From the IMG/VR virus record IMGVR_UViG_3300008113_000177, positions 1-56,192 of that record: 56,192 nucleotides of DNA. One strand, given 5' to 3'. The notes under the pieces were generated by a model. The model was not told the DNA's origin. It searched no databases and saw only the letters and a list, made by a program, of their open reading frames with translations. The DNA comes from a virus. Positions 5,995 through 11,957 of the stretch are shown here, piece by piece; position 1 is the stretch's first letter; every line of letters starts with the position of its first letter. Both the position numbers and the translations under genes were made by a program.

Positions 5995-6379
5995 AGTCGT
6001 TCTAATTGGTCGATTGGTTGCTGACCCTGAACACCGCATGACTCAGTCTGGTAAGGGTGTAGCAAACCTACGTGTAGCAGTAGACCGAAAAGGGCGGGAG
6101 AAGGAAACTGATTTCTTTGATGTTACCGCTTGGGGGCAGTCTGCTGATTTTGCTGCTACTTACCTTTCTAAGGGTAGACTTGTTGCTATTGAAGGGCGTC
6201 TACAAGTTCGCCAATATACTGATAAAGACAACACACAGCGTAAAGTATGGGAAGTTGTTTCTGATTCGATTCAGCCTTTGGATAGCGGAAAAACTAAAGC
6301 TGAGGGTGGACATCAACAGCCAGCAGCTCATTCGTCTTCAGCAGATTCAAATGAAGAAATCGAAGACCCATTCGCCTGA
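5984..6379 (+). CDS. ssb: Single-stranded DNA-binding protein
   Basis: The first hundred residues match the bacterial-type OB fold: MLNRVVLIGRLVADPE, then WGQSADFAATYLSKGRLVAIEGRL and ending near VVSDSI. A flexible Gly/Ser/His-rich linker leads to an acidic tail ending EIEDPFA. The usual partner-binding tip ends in PF; here an alanine follows. It binds ssDNA as a tetramer in this family and recruits replication partners. Translation is coupled to the preceding gene, and AGAGG precedes the ATG. The 3' end overlaps a convergent gene by 52 bases. Confidence 0.95.
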   Translation: MLNRVVLIGRLVADPEHRMTQSGKGVANLRVAVDRKGREKETDFFDVTAWGQSADFAATYLSKGRLVAIEGRLQVRQYTDKDNTQRKVWEVVSDSIQPLDSGKTKAEGGHQQPAAHSSSADSNEEIEDPFA

Positions 6380-6819
6380 TAACCTTTAGGATACCAAGCC
6401 GAAAGGCTTATGAAATGCTTCAGAGGAATGAAAACGGACAGAGCTTCGTCAAACTCATTCCTCTTTACTCTTGGTCCAGCAAGTCTGGAATCTAAGTCAT
6501 CTAGACCCTGTATCTCCGTAATGTAATCACCATCTGTAAACTCAGTGAACAGAATGGAATAACCATTATAGGAACGCAGGTAGTCCCACTTAGACTTAGT
6601 AATCATCACATCTGGGTATGTCCCAAACTTATGTGTTCGTTGCTTGTATTCACATATGCCTGATAGATATGGTGTCCACCAAGTCATGTCGTGTTGACAG
6701 GTTGTAGGCATCAAGGCGATATCGCACTCTCCATAAAGGCAGAACAGCCGTCCTTGCAACTTTAGGGCAGCGTATGACTGAGAGTTCCTATTGGCTGGTG
6801 TTTCAAATAACTTACGCAT
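6328..6819 (-). CDS. Putative PD-(D/E)XK-like nuclease fold protein (163 aa)
   Basis: The start is taken at the ATG at 6819, within a few bases of a TATAAAAT promoter; longer N-terminal options would run across thyX. The protein contains GICEYKQRTHKFGTYPDVMI near residues 53-72, where the E-x-K and following conserved region resemble the core of small phage PD-(D/E)XK enzymes, and a later TEFTDG strand. The nuclease assignment is tentative. It lies between ssb and thyX on the opposite strand and overlaps the end of ssb by 52 bases. Confidence 0.6.
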   Translation of the reverse strand: MRKLFETPANRNSQSYAALKLQGRLFCLYGECDIALMPTTCQHDMTWWTPYLSGICEYKQRTHKFGTYPDVMITKSKWDYLRSYNGYSILFTEFTDGDYITEIQGLDDLDSRLAGPRVKRNEFDEALSVFIPLKHFISLSAWYPKGYQANGSSISSFESAEDE

Positions 6820-6840
6820 AATAGATTTTATAGGGTGAAC

Positions 6841-7491
6841 ATGAACAAAGTAAGTACTGTTTGGAAAACCCCCAACGCACTCGAACATATATGTTTCTGT
6901 GCAAGAGTCTCCTCCAGTAATCAGAATGATAGGTCGGATGCTGCAAATAAACGACTTATCAAATACTGCATGAGGAATAAACACTGGTCAATCTTTGAGA
7001 TGGCTAACTGGACAATAGAGATTCATACGTCTAGAATGGTGAGCCGACAATTTATTCGACACTCATCCATCAAGGTTCAGGAGTTTAGTCAAAGATATGC
7101 AGAAGTCAAAGAAGAAATCACGCCTCCAAATATGCGTGGCAAACATCCGTACAACCGGCAATCATCTGTTGAGATGCCTCTGGATATGCAACTCTATGCT
7201 GACAGCATTGTTTCTAATGCAATTCAGCAGATTGAAAGTGCATATGACAAACTTGTAGAAGCTGGTGTAGCACTAGAAACAGCACGTGCGATATTGCCTG
7301 AGTGTGCGCCAACTACCCTATATGCCAATGGACGTTTACGTGACTGGATTCACTATATGGACGTAAGGCGTGGTAACGGTACGCAGAGTGAACATGAGGA
7401 CTTGGCAAATAAGATATATGAAGAGTTCCAGGTTGAATTCCCGATGCTTGCAGAAATAGTAGAAGAACTCAAAGGAGATGAGGTTGTTTAA
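6841..7491 (+). CDS. thyX: Flavin-dependent thymidylate synthase ThyX
   Basis: ThyX makes dTMP from dUMP with FAD, NADPH and methylenetetrahydrofolate. The signature motif is present as RQFIRHSSIKVQEFSQRY near residues 60-77. The usual RHR-x7-S reads RHS-x7-S here, so one arginine is replaced. The N-terminal CARVSSSNQ and the C-terminal ARAILPE and NGRLRDWIHY segments are typical. At 216 residues it has normal length. GTG at 6835 is an alternative start; no ribosome-binding site is seen and TATAGG lies six bases before the ATG. It is coupled to the dUTPase gene. Confidence 0.93.
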   Translation: MNKVSTVWKTPNALEHICFCARVSSSNQNDRSDAANKRLIKYCMRNKHWSIFEMANWTIEIHTSRMVSRQFIRHSSIKVQEFSQRYAEVKEEITPPNMRGKHPYNRQSSVEMPLDMQLYADSIVSNAIQQIESAYDKLVEAGVALETARAILPECAPTTLYANGRLRDWIHYMDVRRGNGTQSEHEDLANKIYEEFQVEFPMLAEIVEELKGDEVV

Positions 7492-7906
7492 TTTACTTGA
7501 TAAAGATGCTGTAGTACCAACAAGGGCTACGGCTGGTTCAGCTGGTTTTGACCTCTATGCATTGAATGATGCATTTGTAGAGGATGGTGATGTAGCGGTT
7601 GTATCAACGGGTGTGTCTGTAGACATCCCAGAGGGTCACTACGCCCTTGTTTGCTCAAGGTCTGGGCTTGCTGCCAAGTATGGTGTATTCGTCCTCAATG
7701 CGCCCGGAATTATTGATGCAGATTACAGGCAGGAAATCAAAGTCATCTTAGCCAAATTTCCTAACAGTATGGATAATGGTCGTTTCCAAATTAACAAGGG
7801 TGACCGTATCGCTCAGTTGTTATTTGGTCAGTGTGATGTAAGCATTCTTAGTCGTGTAACAGCAGATGCTGAACGCACTGGCGGATTTGGTTCTACAGGA
7901 ATTTAA
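7478..7906 (+). CDS. dut: Deoxyuridine triphosphatase (dUTPase)
   Basis: All five trimeric dUTPase motifs are visible: AGSAGFDLYA near 19-28, SRSGLAAKYG near 60-69, NAPGIIDADYRQEI near 74-87, KGDRIAQLLF near 107-116 and RTGGFGSTG near the end. The enzyme turns dUTP into dUMP, the substrate of ThyX encoded just upstream, and keeps uracil out of DNA. It overlaps thyX by 14 bases. AGGAG touches the ATG at 7478, so the TTG at 7484 may be the real start. Confidence 0.95.
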   Translation: MRLFNLLDKDAVVPTRATAGSAGFDLYALNDAFVEDGDVAVVSTGVSVDIPEGHYALVCSRSGLAAKYGVFVLNAPGIIDADYRQEIKVILAKFPNSMDNGRFQINKGDRIAQLLFGQCDVSILSRVTADAERTGGFGSTGI

Positions 7907-7907
7907 A

Positions 7908-8138
7908 ATGGATAACATATTCTTTGTATGCGTCGGGTTTGCTGCATATGCACTTGTAAACTATGGGCTAAATATGCTTGGCGCATACAGAGAATATAAA
8001 GAGCTTACTGAATGGCTTGATGAAAGGGGTGTGGAGATATCGTCCCTAGATAAACGGGAGTTATCAAAGTACCTTTCAATATTCAGGTTATCTGAAATAG
8101 ATGGTGTTGAAGTAGTCTCGATTGATGAGCCTGAATAA
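7908..8138 (+). CDS. Small membrane-anchored protein downstream of dut (76 aa)
   Basis: The ATG at 7908 has AGGA upstream. Residues about 4-22 (IFFVCVGFAAYALVNYGLN) form one hydrophobic helix, followed by a charged cytoplasmic-type domain with WLDERGVEISSLDKREL. It follows the dUTPase by two bases, so it is in the thyX-dut transcript. The family is not recognised and the function is unknown. Confidence 0.72.
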   Translation: MDNIFFVCVGFAAYALVNYGLNMLGAYREYKELTEWLDERGVEISSLDKRELSKYLSIFRLSEIDGVEVVSIDEPE

Positions 8139-8142
8139 GGAG

Positions 8143-8208
8143 GAGCCAGCCGCTGGGAGTACGACTGGCTCTGGATAGGTTGCCTGAAAGGTAAGGTAGG
8201 TAGGTATC
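8143..8208 (+). other. Hairpin and orphan TAGG leader without a gene
   Basis: GAGCCAG at 8143-8149 pairs with CTGGCTC at 8165-8171. Further on, GAAAGGTAAGGTAGGTAGG at 8186-8204 copies the leader used by the right-end genes, but the sequence reads TATC where TATG would be expected and a stop follows at once. It looks like the remains of a lost small gene, placed between convergent genes. Confidence 0.5.
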
Positions 8209-8226
8209 AGACAGTAGGATTATACC

Positions 8227-8460
8227 TTAGTCTTCTTTGTTGGCAAGTTGCTTTGAAACATAATCTGCATATTCAAGGGCGAGTTTCATTTGAGACCTAG
8301 CGTTAGGTTCGTAGCCTTGCTTCTTGTAGATGTTCTGAAGGTGATAGTGAACAGTTCGTTTAGAGATTAGTAGCTTTTCGCCTATCTCATTTACTGTCAT
8401 CCTGTCTATTGCCATAAGATTCAAAATAGTGTGTTCTTTAGGCGTTAGGTTGTCATACAT
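8227..8460 (-). CDS. LuxR/GerE-type helix-turn-helix protein (77 aa)
   Basis: Nearly the whole protein is one GerE-like DNA-binding domain: LTPKEHTILNLMA near residues 5-17, MTVNEIGEKLLISKRTVHYHLQNIYKKQG near 21-49. There is no receiver or sensor domain. Free-standing GerE domains usually act as small transcription factors; the target is unknown. It overlaps the gene upstream by eight bases, and AGGAGAGCAAGG precedes the ATG. The pair forms a leftward two-gene operon ending opposite the dut operon. Confidence 0.85.
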   Translation of the reverse strand: MYDNLTPKEHTILNLMAIDRMTVNEIGEKLLISKRTVHYHLQNIYKKQGYEPNARSQMKLALEYADYVSKQLANKED

Positions 8461-8812
8461 CCCTTGCTCTCCTCTTTAGTGTGTTGAACTGTGTTTCAGC
8501 CTTTGCCTCATCTTCATAGAAGTAAATCACGCTTTGGTTTTTACCATTTGAGTAATCTTCTCGATGGAATACAAAGAATGAGTAGGTTGGATGCTTTACG
8601 ATTGTTCCCAGATTGCAAATAAGTGTATGACCAGGACAACGTCCATTAATGCATCCATCTTCACAATATTGCTTTCCCATAAACTTCTCTTTCCATTTAG
8701 GAGATACACCCATAGGTGTTCCAAATGTACGTTCGTCGAGTAAGTTTGCTAGATGGACAATTGCATTGATGTACAAAGGGTCATCAGTTGAAGTGATTAA
8801 TTTTTGTGCCAT
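8453..8812 (-). CDS. Protein with a four-cysteine cluster (119 aa), unknown
   Basis: The central YCEDGCINGRCPGHTLIC near residues 49-66 places four cysteines and a histidine close together, which could bind zinc. The rest is a mixed fold with TYSFFVFHREDY and a helical end. It is not recognised. Start at 8812 is leaderless, six bases after TAAACT. Its partner downstream is a LuxR-type regulator, so it might sense a ligand or metal for that regulator; this is speculation. Confidence 0.72.
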   Translation of the reverse strand: MAQKLITSTDDPLYINAIVHLANLLDERTFGTPMGVSPKWKEKFMGKQYCEDGCINGRCPGHTLICNLGTIVKHPTYSFFVFHREDYSNGKNQSVIYFYEDEAKAETQFNTLKRRARDV

Positions 8813-8818
8813 ATGACA

Positions 8819-8824
8819 AGTTTA
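8819..8824 (-). promoter_or_regulatory. -10 box TAAACT, leaderless
   Basis: Leftward TAAACT is followed by exactly six bases (TGTCAT) and the ATG at 8812, with no ribosome-binding site. Confidence 0.45.
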
Positions 8825-8852
8825 TCAGGTATGCATTAGATAGCATATACGT

Positions 8853-8858
8853 TACAAT
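8853..8858 (+). promoter_or_regulatory. -10 box TACAAT, leaderless
   Basis: TACAAT is followed by exactly six bases (CCGATT) and the ATG at 8865. It is divergent from the 8812 gene, and the two promoters share about 50 bases. Confidence 0.55.
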
Positions 8859-8864
8859 CCGATT

Positions 8865-9113
8865 ATGGGCGTCGTAAAGAAATATCAGAACCCCAAGGGT
8901 GGATTGAACGCAGCTGGTAGAGCGCATTTCAAGAAGACTACTGGTGCTAACTTGAAGCCCCCGGCTCCTAAGCCTAAAACGCCAAAAGATGCTGCTCGCC
9001 GTAAGTCATTCTGTTCAAGAATGAAAGGTATGCGTGAGAAGAACACATCGCCTGAAGTAGCAAAAGACCCTAACAGTAGAATAAATAAGTCCTTAAGAGC
9101 TTGGAATTGTTAG
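8865..9113 (+). CDS. DUF6321-like basic protein (82 aa)
   Basis: The string GGLNAAGRAHFKKTTGANLKPP near residues 12-33 in shortened view (GGLNAAGRAHF, then KTTGANLKPP), followed by RRKSFCSRMKGM and the end SLRAWNC, fits a family I recall as DUF6321, found in many phages. It is rich in Lys and Arg. The function is unknown; abundant basic proteins next to packaging genes may bind packaged DNA, which is inference. It begins a run of five rightward genes for small basic proteins. Confidence 0.75.
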   Translation: MGVVKKYQNPKGGLNAAGRAHFKKTTGANLKPPAPKPKTPKDAARRKSFCSRMKGMREKNTSPEVAKDPNSRINKSLRAWNC

Positions 9114-9123
9114 TGAGATAATC

Positions 9124-9297
9124 ATGAAAACTAAAGCGCATCGTGGCTTCAAAGTAGTACAAGCAGAGATTGCTAAGAAGCAAGGTATCTCTATGAATAG
9201 TGCTGGTGCTATCCTAGCAACTTCTGCACGTAAAGCTAGCCCTGCCGCTAAGGCTAAAAACCCTAGACTAAAGAAAGTATTAGGCAAGGCTAAGTAA
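9124..9297 (+). CDS. 57-aa lysine/alanine-rich protein
   Basis: The frame from ATG at 9124 to TAA at 9297 encodes a very basic protein: KTKAHRGFKVVQAEIAKKQG then a helical SMNSAGAILATSARKAS and a Lys-rich tail. It lies 10 bases after the DUF6321-like gene and touches the next start (TAA then ATG). Composition fits a nucleic-acid-binding peptide. The ribosome site is weak, so translation may be coupled. No family is recognised. Confidence 0.65.
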   Translation: MKTKAHRGFKVVQAEIAKKQGISMNSAGAILATSARKASPAAKAKNPRLKKVLGKAK

Positions 9298-9570
9298 ATG
9301 CTGAACGAGATGAACAAGCATATGAACCATCTTTCTATGGGTACTTTGATGACTATAGAAACGAAGGAACATAACCTCAAGAAAGCACCTACGAAAACGG
9401 AGCTTCTGAAAATGGAGCAACGTGAGCATAAGTTAGGCAATCGCCCGACTATGCGAGAAGCAATGGAAGCTGAGTACGCAGAGCATTCTAACGCTGAAGA
9501 TAAGTTGGTAATCAAACCGAGTCGAGCGCAGGAAGCCAAGGCTACTGCCATTTATAAAAAAAGGAAGTAA
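9298..9570 (+). CDS. Charged helical protein (90 aa), unknown
   Basis: The start follows the previous stop without a gap. The sequence is almost all helix-forming with repeats of an MxxxEHxL pattern: TKEHNLKKAPTKTELLKMEQ and then REHKLGNRPTMREAMEAEYAEH. This suggests two similar helical segments. There is no cysteine or membrane segment. Function unknown; context is the small basic gene cluster before the packaging genes. Confidence 0.7.
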   Translation: MLNEMNKHMNHLSMGTLMTIETKEHNLKKAPTKTELLKMEQREHKLGNRPTMREAMEAEYAEHSNAEDKLVIKPSRAQEAKATAIYKKRK

Positions 9571-9575
9571 CTAAA

Positions 9576-9743
9576 ATGCCAATGGGAATGCCCTATCCAA
9601 AGGGTGAAATGTCTATGTCGAAGATGATGGGTGTTGAGTCCAAGAAGGATGCAATGCCAGCGAAAAAGGCTAAAAGCATGAAGCCTGCATCTAAGAACGG
9701 TAAGAAGATGACCGCAAAGATGATGATGAAAGGTAAATGTTGA
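9576..9743 (+). CDS. Methionine/lysine-rich 55-aa protein
   Basis: AAGGAAGTAACTAAA gives a good ribosome-binding site for ATG at 9576; TGA ends at 9743. The protein is extreme in composition, with about a quarter of residues methionine and a quarter lysine (for example SMSKMMGV and TAKMMMKGK). Methionine-rich segments can bind copper or be flexible, but no function is claimed. The stop overlaps the next start as TGATG. Confidence 0.72.
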   Translation: MPMGMPYPKGEMSMSKMMGVESKKDAMPAKKAKSMKPASKNGKKMTAKMMMKGKC

Positions 9744-10822
9744 TGGCGGCTGCATCCGCTAATATGAGTGCCGCTAAACGCTTTCAGGCAAGTATGAGGA
9801 GTAATAACCCTGGTATCGTTCCTGATAAGCAAGGCACTGCACGAACGCTAGAAGCTGCTCGTCGTTTTCAACAAACTATGCGTCTACGTGACCCCGGTAT
9901 TGTTGGTAATGCTAGTAGTGAATTGTCTAAAGCGTTAGTTCGGTCTGCACCTTCTGAGATTGCCACACGTGCTAGTGGTGAACTAATGAAGCGTGAGGCT
10001 GGTGATATTGCTCGTCGTGCAAGTGGTGAAATGGTTAAGCGTCCAGCAGGTGAACTTGCAACTCGTGCCGCTGGCGAGATGGTTAAACGTCCTGCTGGAG
10101 AACTCGCTACACGTGCTGGTGGTGAGATGGTCAAGCGTGGTGCAGGTGATGTTGCTAGACGTGCTGGTGGTGAACTTGCTAAGGTTGCTGCCTCTGAAGG
10201 TAGCAAGGCTGGTATGCGTCAAGTTGCCGGTCAGGTTGCTAGTCAAGCTGCTGGTAATCTTGGGCGAACCGCTGCACAAGGACTTGCTATGGGTGCGGCT
10301 AAAGCTGTTTTACCAATAGCAGTTGTTGCGGCTACACAAAAAGGTTCTGGTGAATTTCCTGAACTAGAGAAGTTGCGTCGCGAAGAATCTGAAAACCGTC
10401 GTGTCAAAATGCAACAAGGTATGAAAACAGGTATGGGTAACACTGCACCTGGTGCATACCGTCACGAAACGCATATGACAGGTCTCAAAGGTGAATATAA
10501 ACCTATTGAAGACTTGACTGGATATGCCGTTAGCCTCATTGAAAAAGGTCGTAACTTTGGTGAAGCTCGTAAACTTATGCAGGGAACTGAAAAGTTTAGG
10601 GGTATGTCAGATGACATGAAGCGTATGGCTCTTCAGTACTACGATGATTGGCAGAAGGGTCAGTTAGCATCTACTAATCCTGCTGGTCGTGCTAAGTTGA
10701 ATGCTTATCTTGCATCTGAAAAACAGGCAAGGGAACGTGCTGCAAATGCAAATAAACCTTTGACGCCTACTGACCCAACTGGAATGCGTAAGCCTATTCG
10801 TCGTGCGCTTGGGATGGAATAG
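9743..10822 (+). CDS. Ala/Arg-rich repeat protein, possible virion or DNA-binding protein (359 aa)
   Basis: The protein has three parts. Residues about 10-55 contain two copies of a segment of the type AA(K/R)RFQ..M, each ending DPGIV or NPGIV. Residues about 75-150 contain four to five units of a 16-residue repeat, GEMVKRPAGELATRAA in one copy. A hydrophobic Ala-rich stretch near 170-200 and a charged C-terminal domain follow. The repeat region is basic and helical. Its place before the terminase genes suggests a structural or DNA-condensing role. The ATG at 9743 is preferred to 9737 because AAAGG is then spaced better. The 3' end overlaps the convergent DUF3310 gene by 29 bases. Confidence 0.75.
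   Translation: MAAASANMSAAKRFQASMRSNNPGIVPDKQGTARTLEAARRFQQTMRLRDPGIVGNASSELSKALVRSAPSEIATRASGELMKREAGDIARRASGEMVKRPAGELATRAAGEMVKRPAGELATRAGGEMVKRGAGDVARRAGGELAKVAASEGSKAGMRQVAGQVASQAAGNLGRTAAQGLAMGAAKAVLPIAVVAATQKGSGEFPELEKLRREESENRRVKMQQGMKTGMGNTAPGAYRHETHMTGLKGEYKPIEDLTGYAVSLIEKGRNFGEARKLMQGTEKFRGMSDDMKRMALQYYDDWQKGQLASTNPAGRAKLNAYLASEKQARERAANANKPLTPTDPTGMRKPIRRALGME
9973..10182. repeat. 48-base imperfect tandem repeat inside the Ala/Arg-rich gene
   Basis: Four to five units of about 48 bases encode the 16-residue repeat with centre GE-M/L-V/M-KR and A-G-E/D-x-A-x-R-A. Copies differ mostly at third positions, suggesting selection on protein sequence rather than a very recent expansion. 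Confidence 0.75.
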
Positions 10823-11054
10823 CAGATACTGCTATAACAATATTGTCAGCAATAGATGTTGACTTAGTAATCTCAAAAACTAAATACCAGAGTGCCTTCT
10901 GCAAGTCATCTTGTTCGGAGGCACTTTTCTTTTTGCCAGCACGTCCTATGTACTTGATAATATTACCTAAACAGAAGTCTAAGTCCCAGTCAACTATTAC
11001 ATCTAGTGGCTGAATATTACTCTTGCGGTAGTGTTCTATCTGTTCATACGACAT
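10794..11054 (-). CDS. DUF3310 family protein (86 aa)
   Basis: The core reads HYRKSNIQPLDVIVDW near residues 8-23, then LGNIIKYIGRAGKK and DLQKALWYLVFEI, which is the DUF3310 pattern found in many phage genomes. Members have sometimes been labelled nucleotide kinases, but no Walker motif is present here and the role is unknown. The start ATG at 11054 is leaderless, exactly six bases after a perfect TATAAT. It faces the 359-aa gene and overlaps its end by 29 bases. Confidence 0.85.
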   Translation of the reverse strand: MSYEQIEHYRKSNIQPLDVIVDWDLDFCLGNIIKYIGRAGKKKSASEQDDLQKALWYLVFEITKSTSIADNIVIAVSAIPSQAHDE

Positions 11055-11060
11055 AATGGG

Positions 11061-11066
11061 ATTATA
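11061..11066 (-). promoter_or_regulatory. -10 box TATAAT of the DUF3310 gene, leaderless
   Basis: A perfect leftward TATAAT, six bases (CCCATT), then the ATG at 11054. TTGTAG lies 18 bases upstream as a -35. This is the clearest member of the leaderless set. Confidence 0.65.
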
Positions 11067-11090
11067 CACTGGTAAAGGTGCTAACTACAA

Positions 11091-11957
11091 TTGACAGATA
11101 AGCGTAAGATGTTCCTTCAGAAGGGTGGGTTGGAAATCACTGACCCTATTACTGAAACGGATGGAGTCCGCTACAAGAACCGTAACGGCACATTAATTAG
11201 GTGTTGTGATGCAGAGGTTGGGCAAGGTTCTAAAACGTGGAAGTGTCGAAACATTGCAGTCAAGGGGAGTGCATTTTGTATAAAGCACGGCGGAGTACCG
11301 AAACCAGCCAATACCAATTCGTTATTATTCAACACAGGTCTTCAAAGTAGCAACCAAGGTAGATTCCGTAATGTTGGTAAGAAGATGCTTGACCGCATCG
11401 ACAAGCTTAGGGAAGACCCTGAACTTTGGTCATTGCGAGATGACACTGCATACATCACTGCTCTTCTTGATATTAGAGCAGAAGCAGCTGCTGAAGGTGT
11501 TAGTCTTGACCAATACAAAAAGATTCAAGAGATGTATAAGTCTTGTGCTGACCATAAATATCAAGAGGACTTTTGGGATTTATTTGATGAGTTAGGTAAG
11601 GCTATTAGTCATACGTTAAGTGAGTTTGCTGCATCAAAGGATGTACTTGAACTCATTGAACGACGTACTGATATTGTGGAAACAGAACAACGGTTGATGC
11701 ATCAAAAGGCATATACTCTTGAAGTAGACCAAGCATTCAGTCTTGTCATGCAGATTGTGAACGTTATTAATCGCACTGTAAGTAACTCTGATGAGAGGCA
11801 AGGAATCAAGGCTGGCATTGGCAAACTGTTGACTGTTTATAAGCAGTCATATGAAGAAGAAATTATAGATGCCGAGGTAATAGATGGCGCAGCAGAAGAG
11901 TCAGGTGAATACCAAGATAACTCCCAAGGCACTGAGGAAGTTCATCCGACCGAATAA
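11091..11957 (+). CDS. Zinc-finger protein upstream of terL, putative terminase small subunit
   Basis: The 288-residue protein has a Cys/His motif, CRNIAVKGSAFCIKHGG near residues 52-68 with two earlier cysteines at about 38-39, the short finger with HGG that often occurs in phage proteins encoded near terminases. A long helical region follows and the tail is acidic. Position directly before terL with a 74-base overlap supports the small subunit, which recognises the packaging site. The TTG start at 11091 is chosen for the AAAGGTG ten bases before; ATG at 11109 is possible. Confidence 0.65.
   Translation: MTDKRKMFLQKGGLEITDPITETDGVRYKNRNGTLIRCCDAEVGQGSKTWKCRNIAVKGSAFCIKHGGVPKPANTNSLLFNTGLQSSNQGRFRNVGKKMLDRIDKLREDPELWSLRDDTAYITALLDIRAEAAAEGVSLDQYKKIQEMYKSCADHKYQEDFWDLFDELGKAISHTLSEFAASKDVLELIERRTDIVETEQRLMHQKAYTLEVDQAFSLVMQIVNVINRTVSNSDERQGIKAGIGKLLTVYKQSYEEEIIDAEVIDGAAEESGEYQDNSQGTEEVHPTE

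Noticed and set aside
6820-6984. N-terminal extension of the leftward nuclease-like gene
   Set aside because: It would lie wholly over the 5' part of thyX and no promoter or ribosome-binding site fits; the start near TATAAAAT at 6819 is better.
9093-9551. Open leftward frame of 152 codons
   Set aside because: Antisense to three consecutive rightward genes with good spacing; hydrophobic because it opposes lysine-rich coding.
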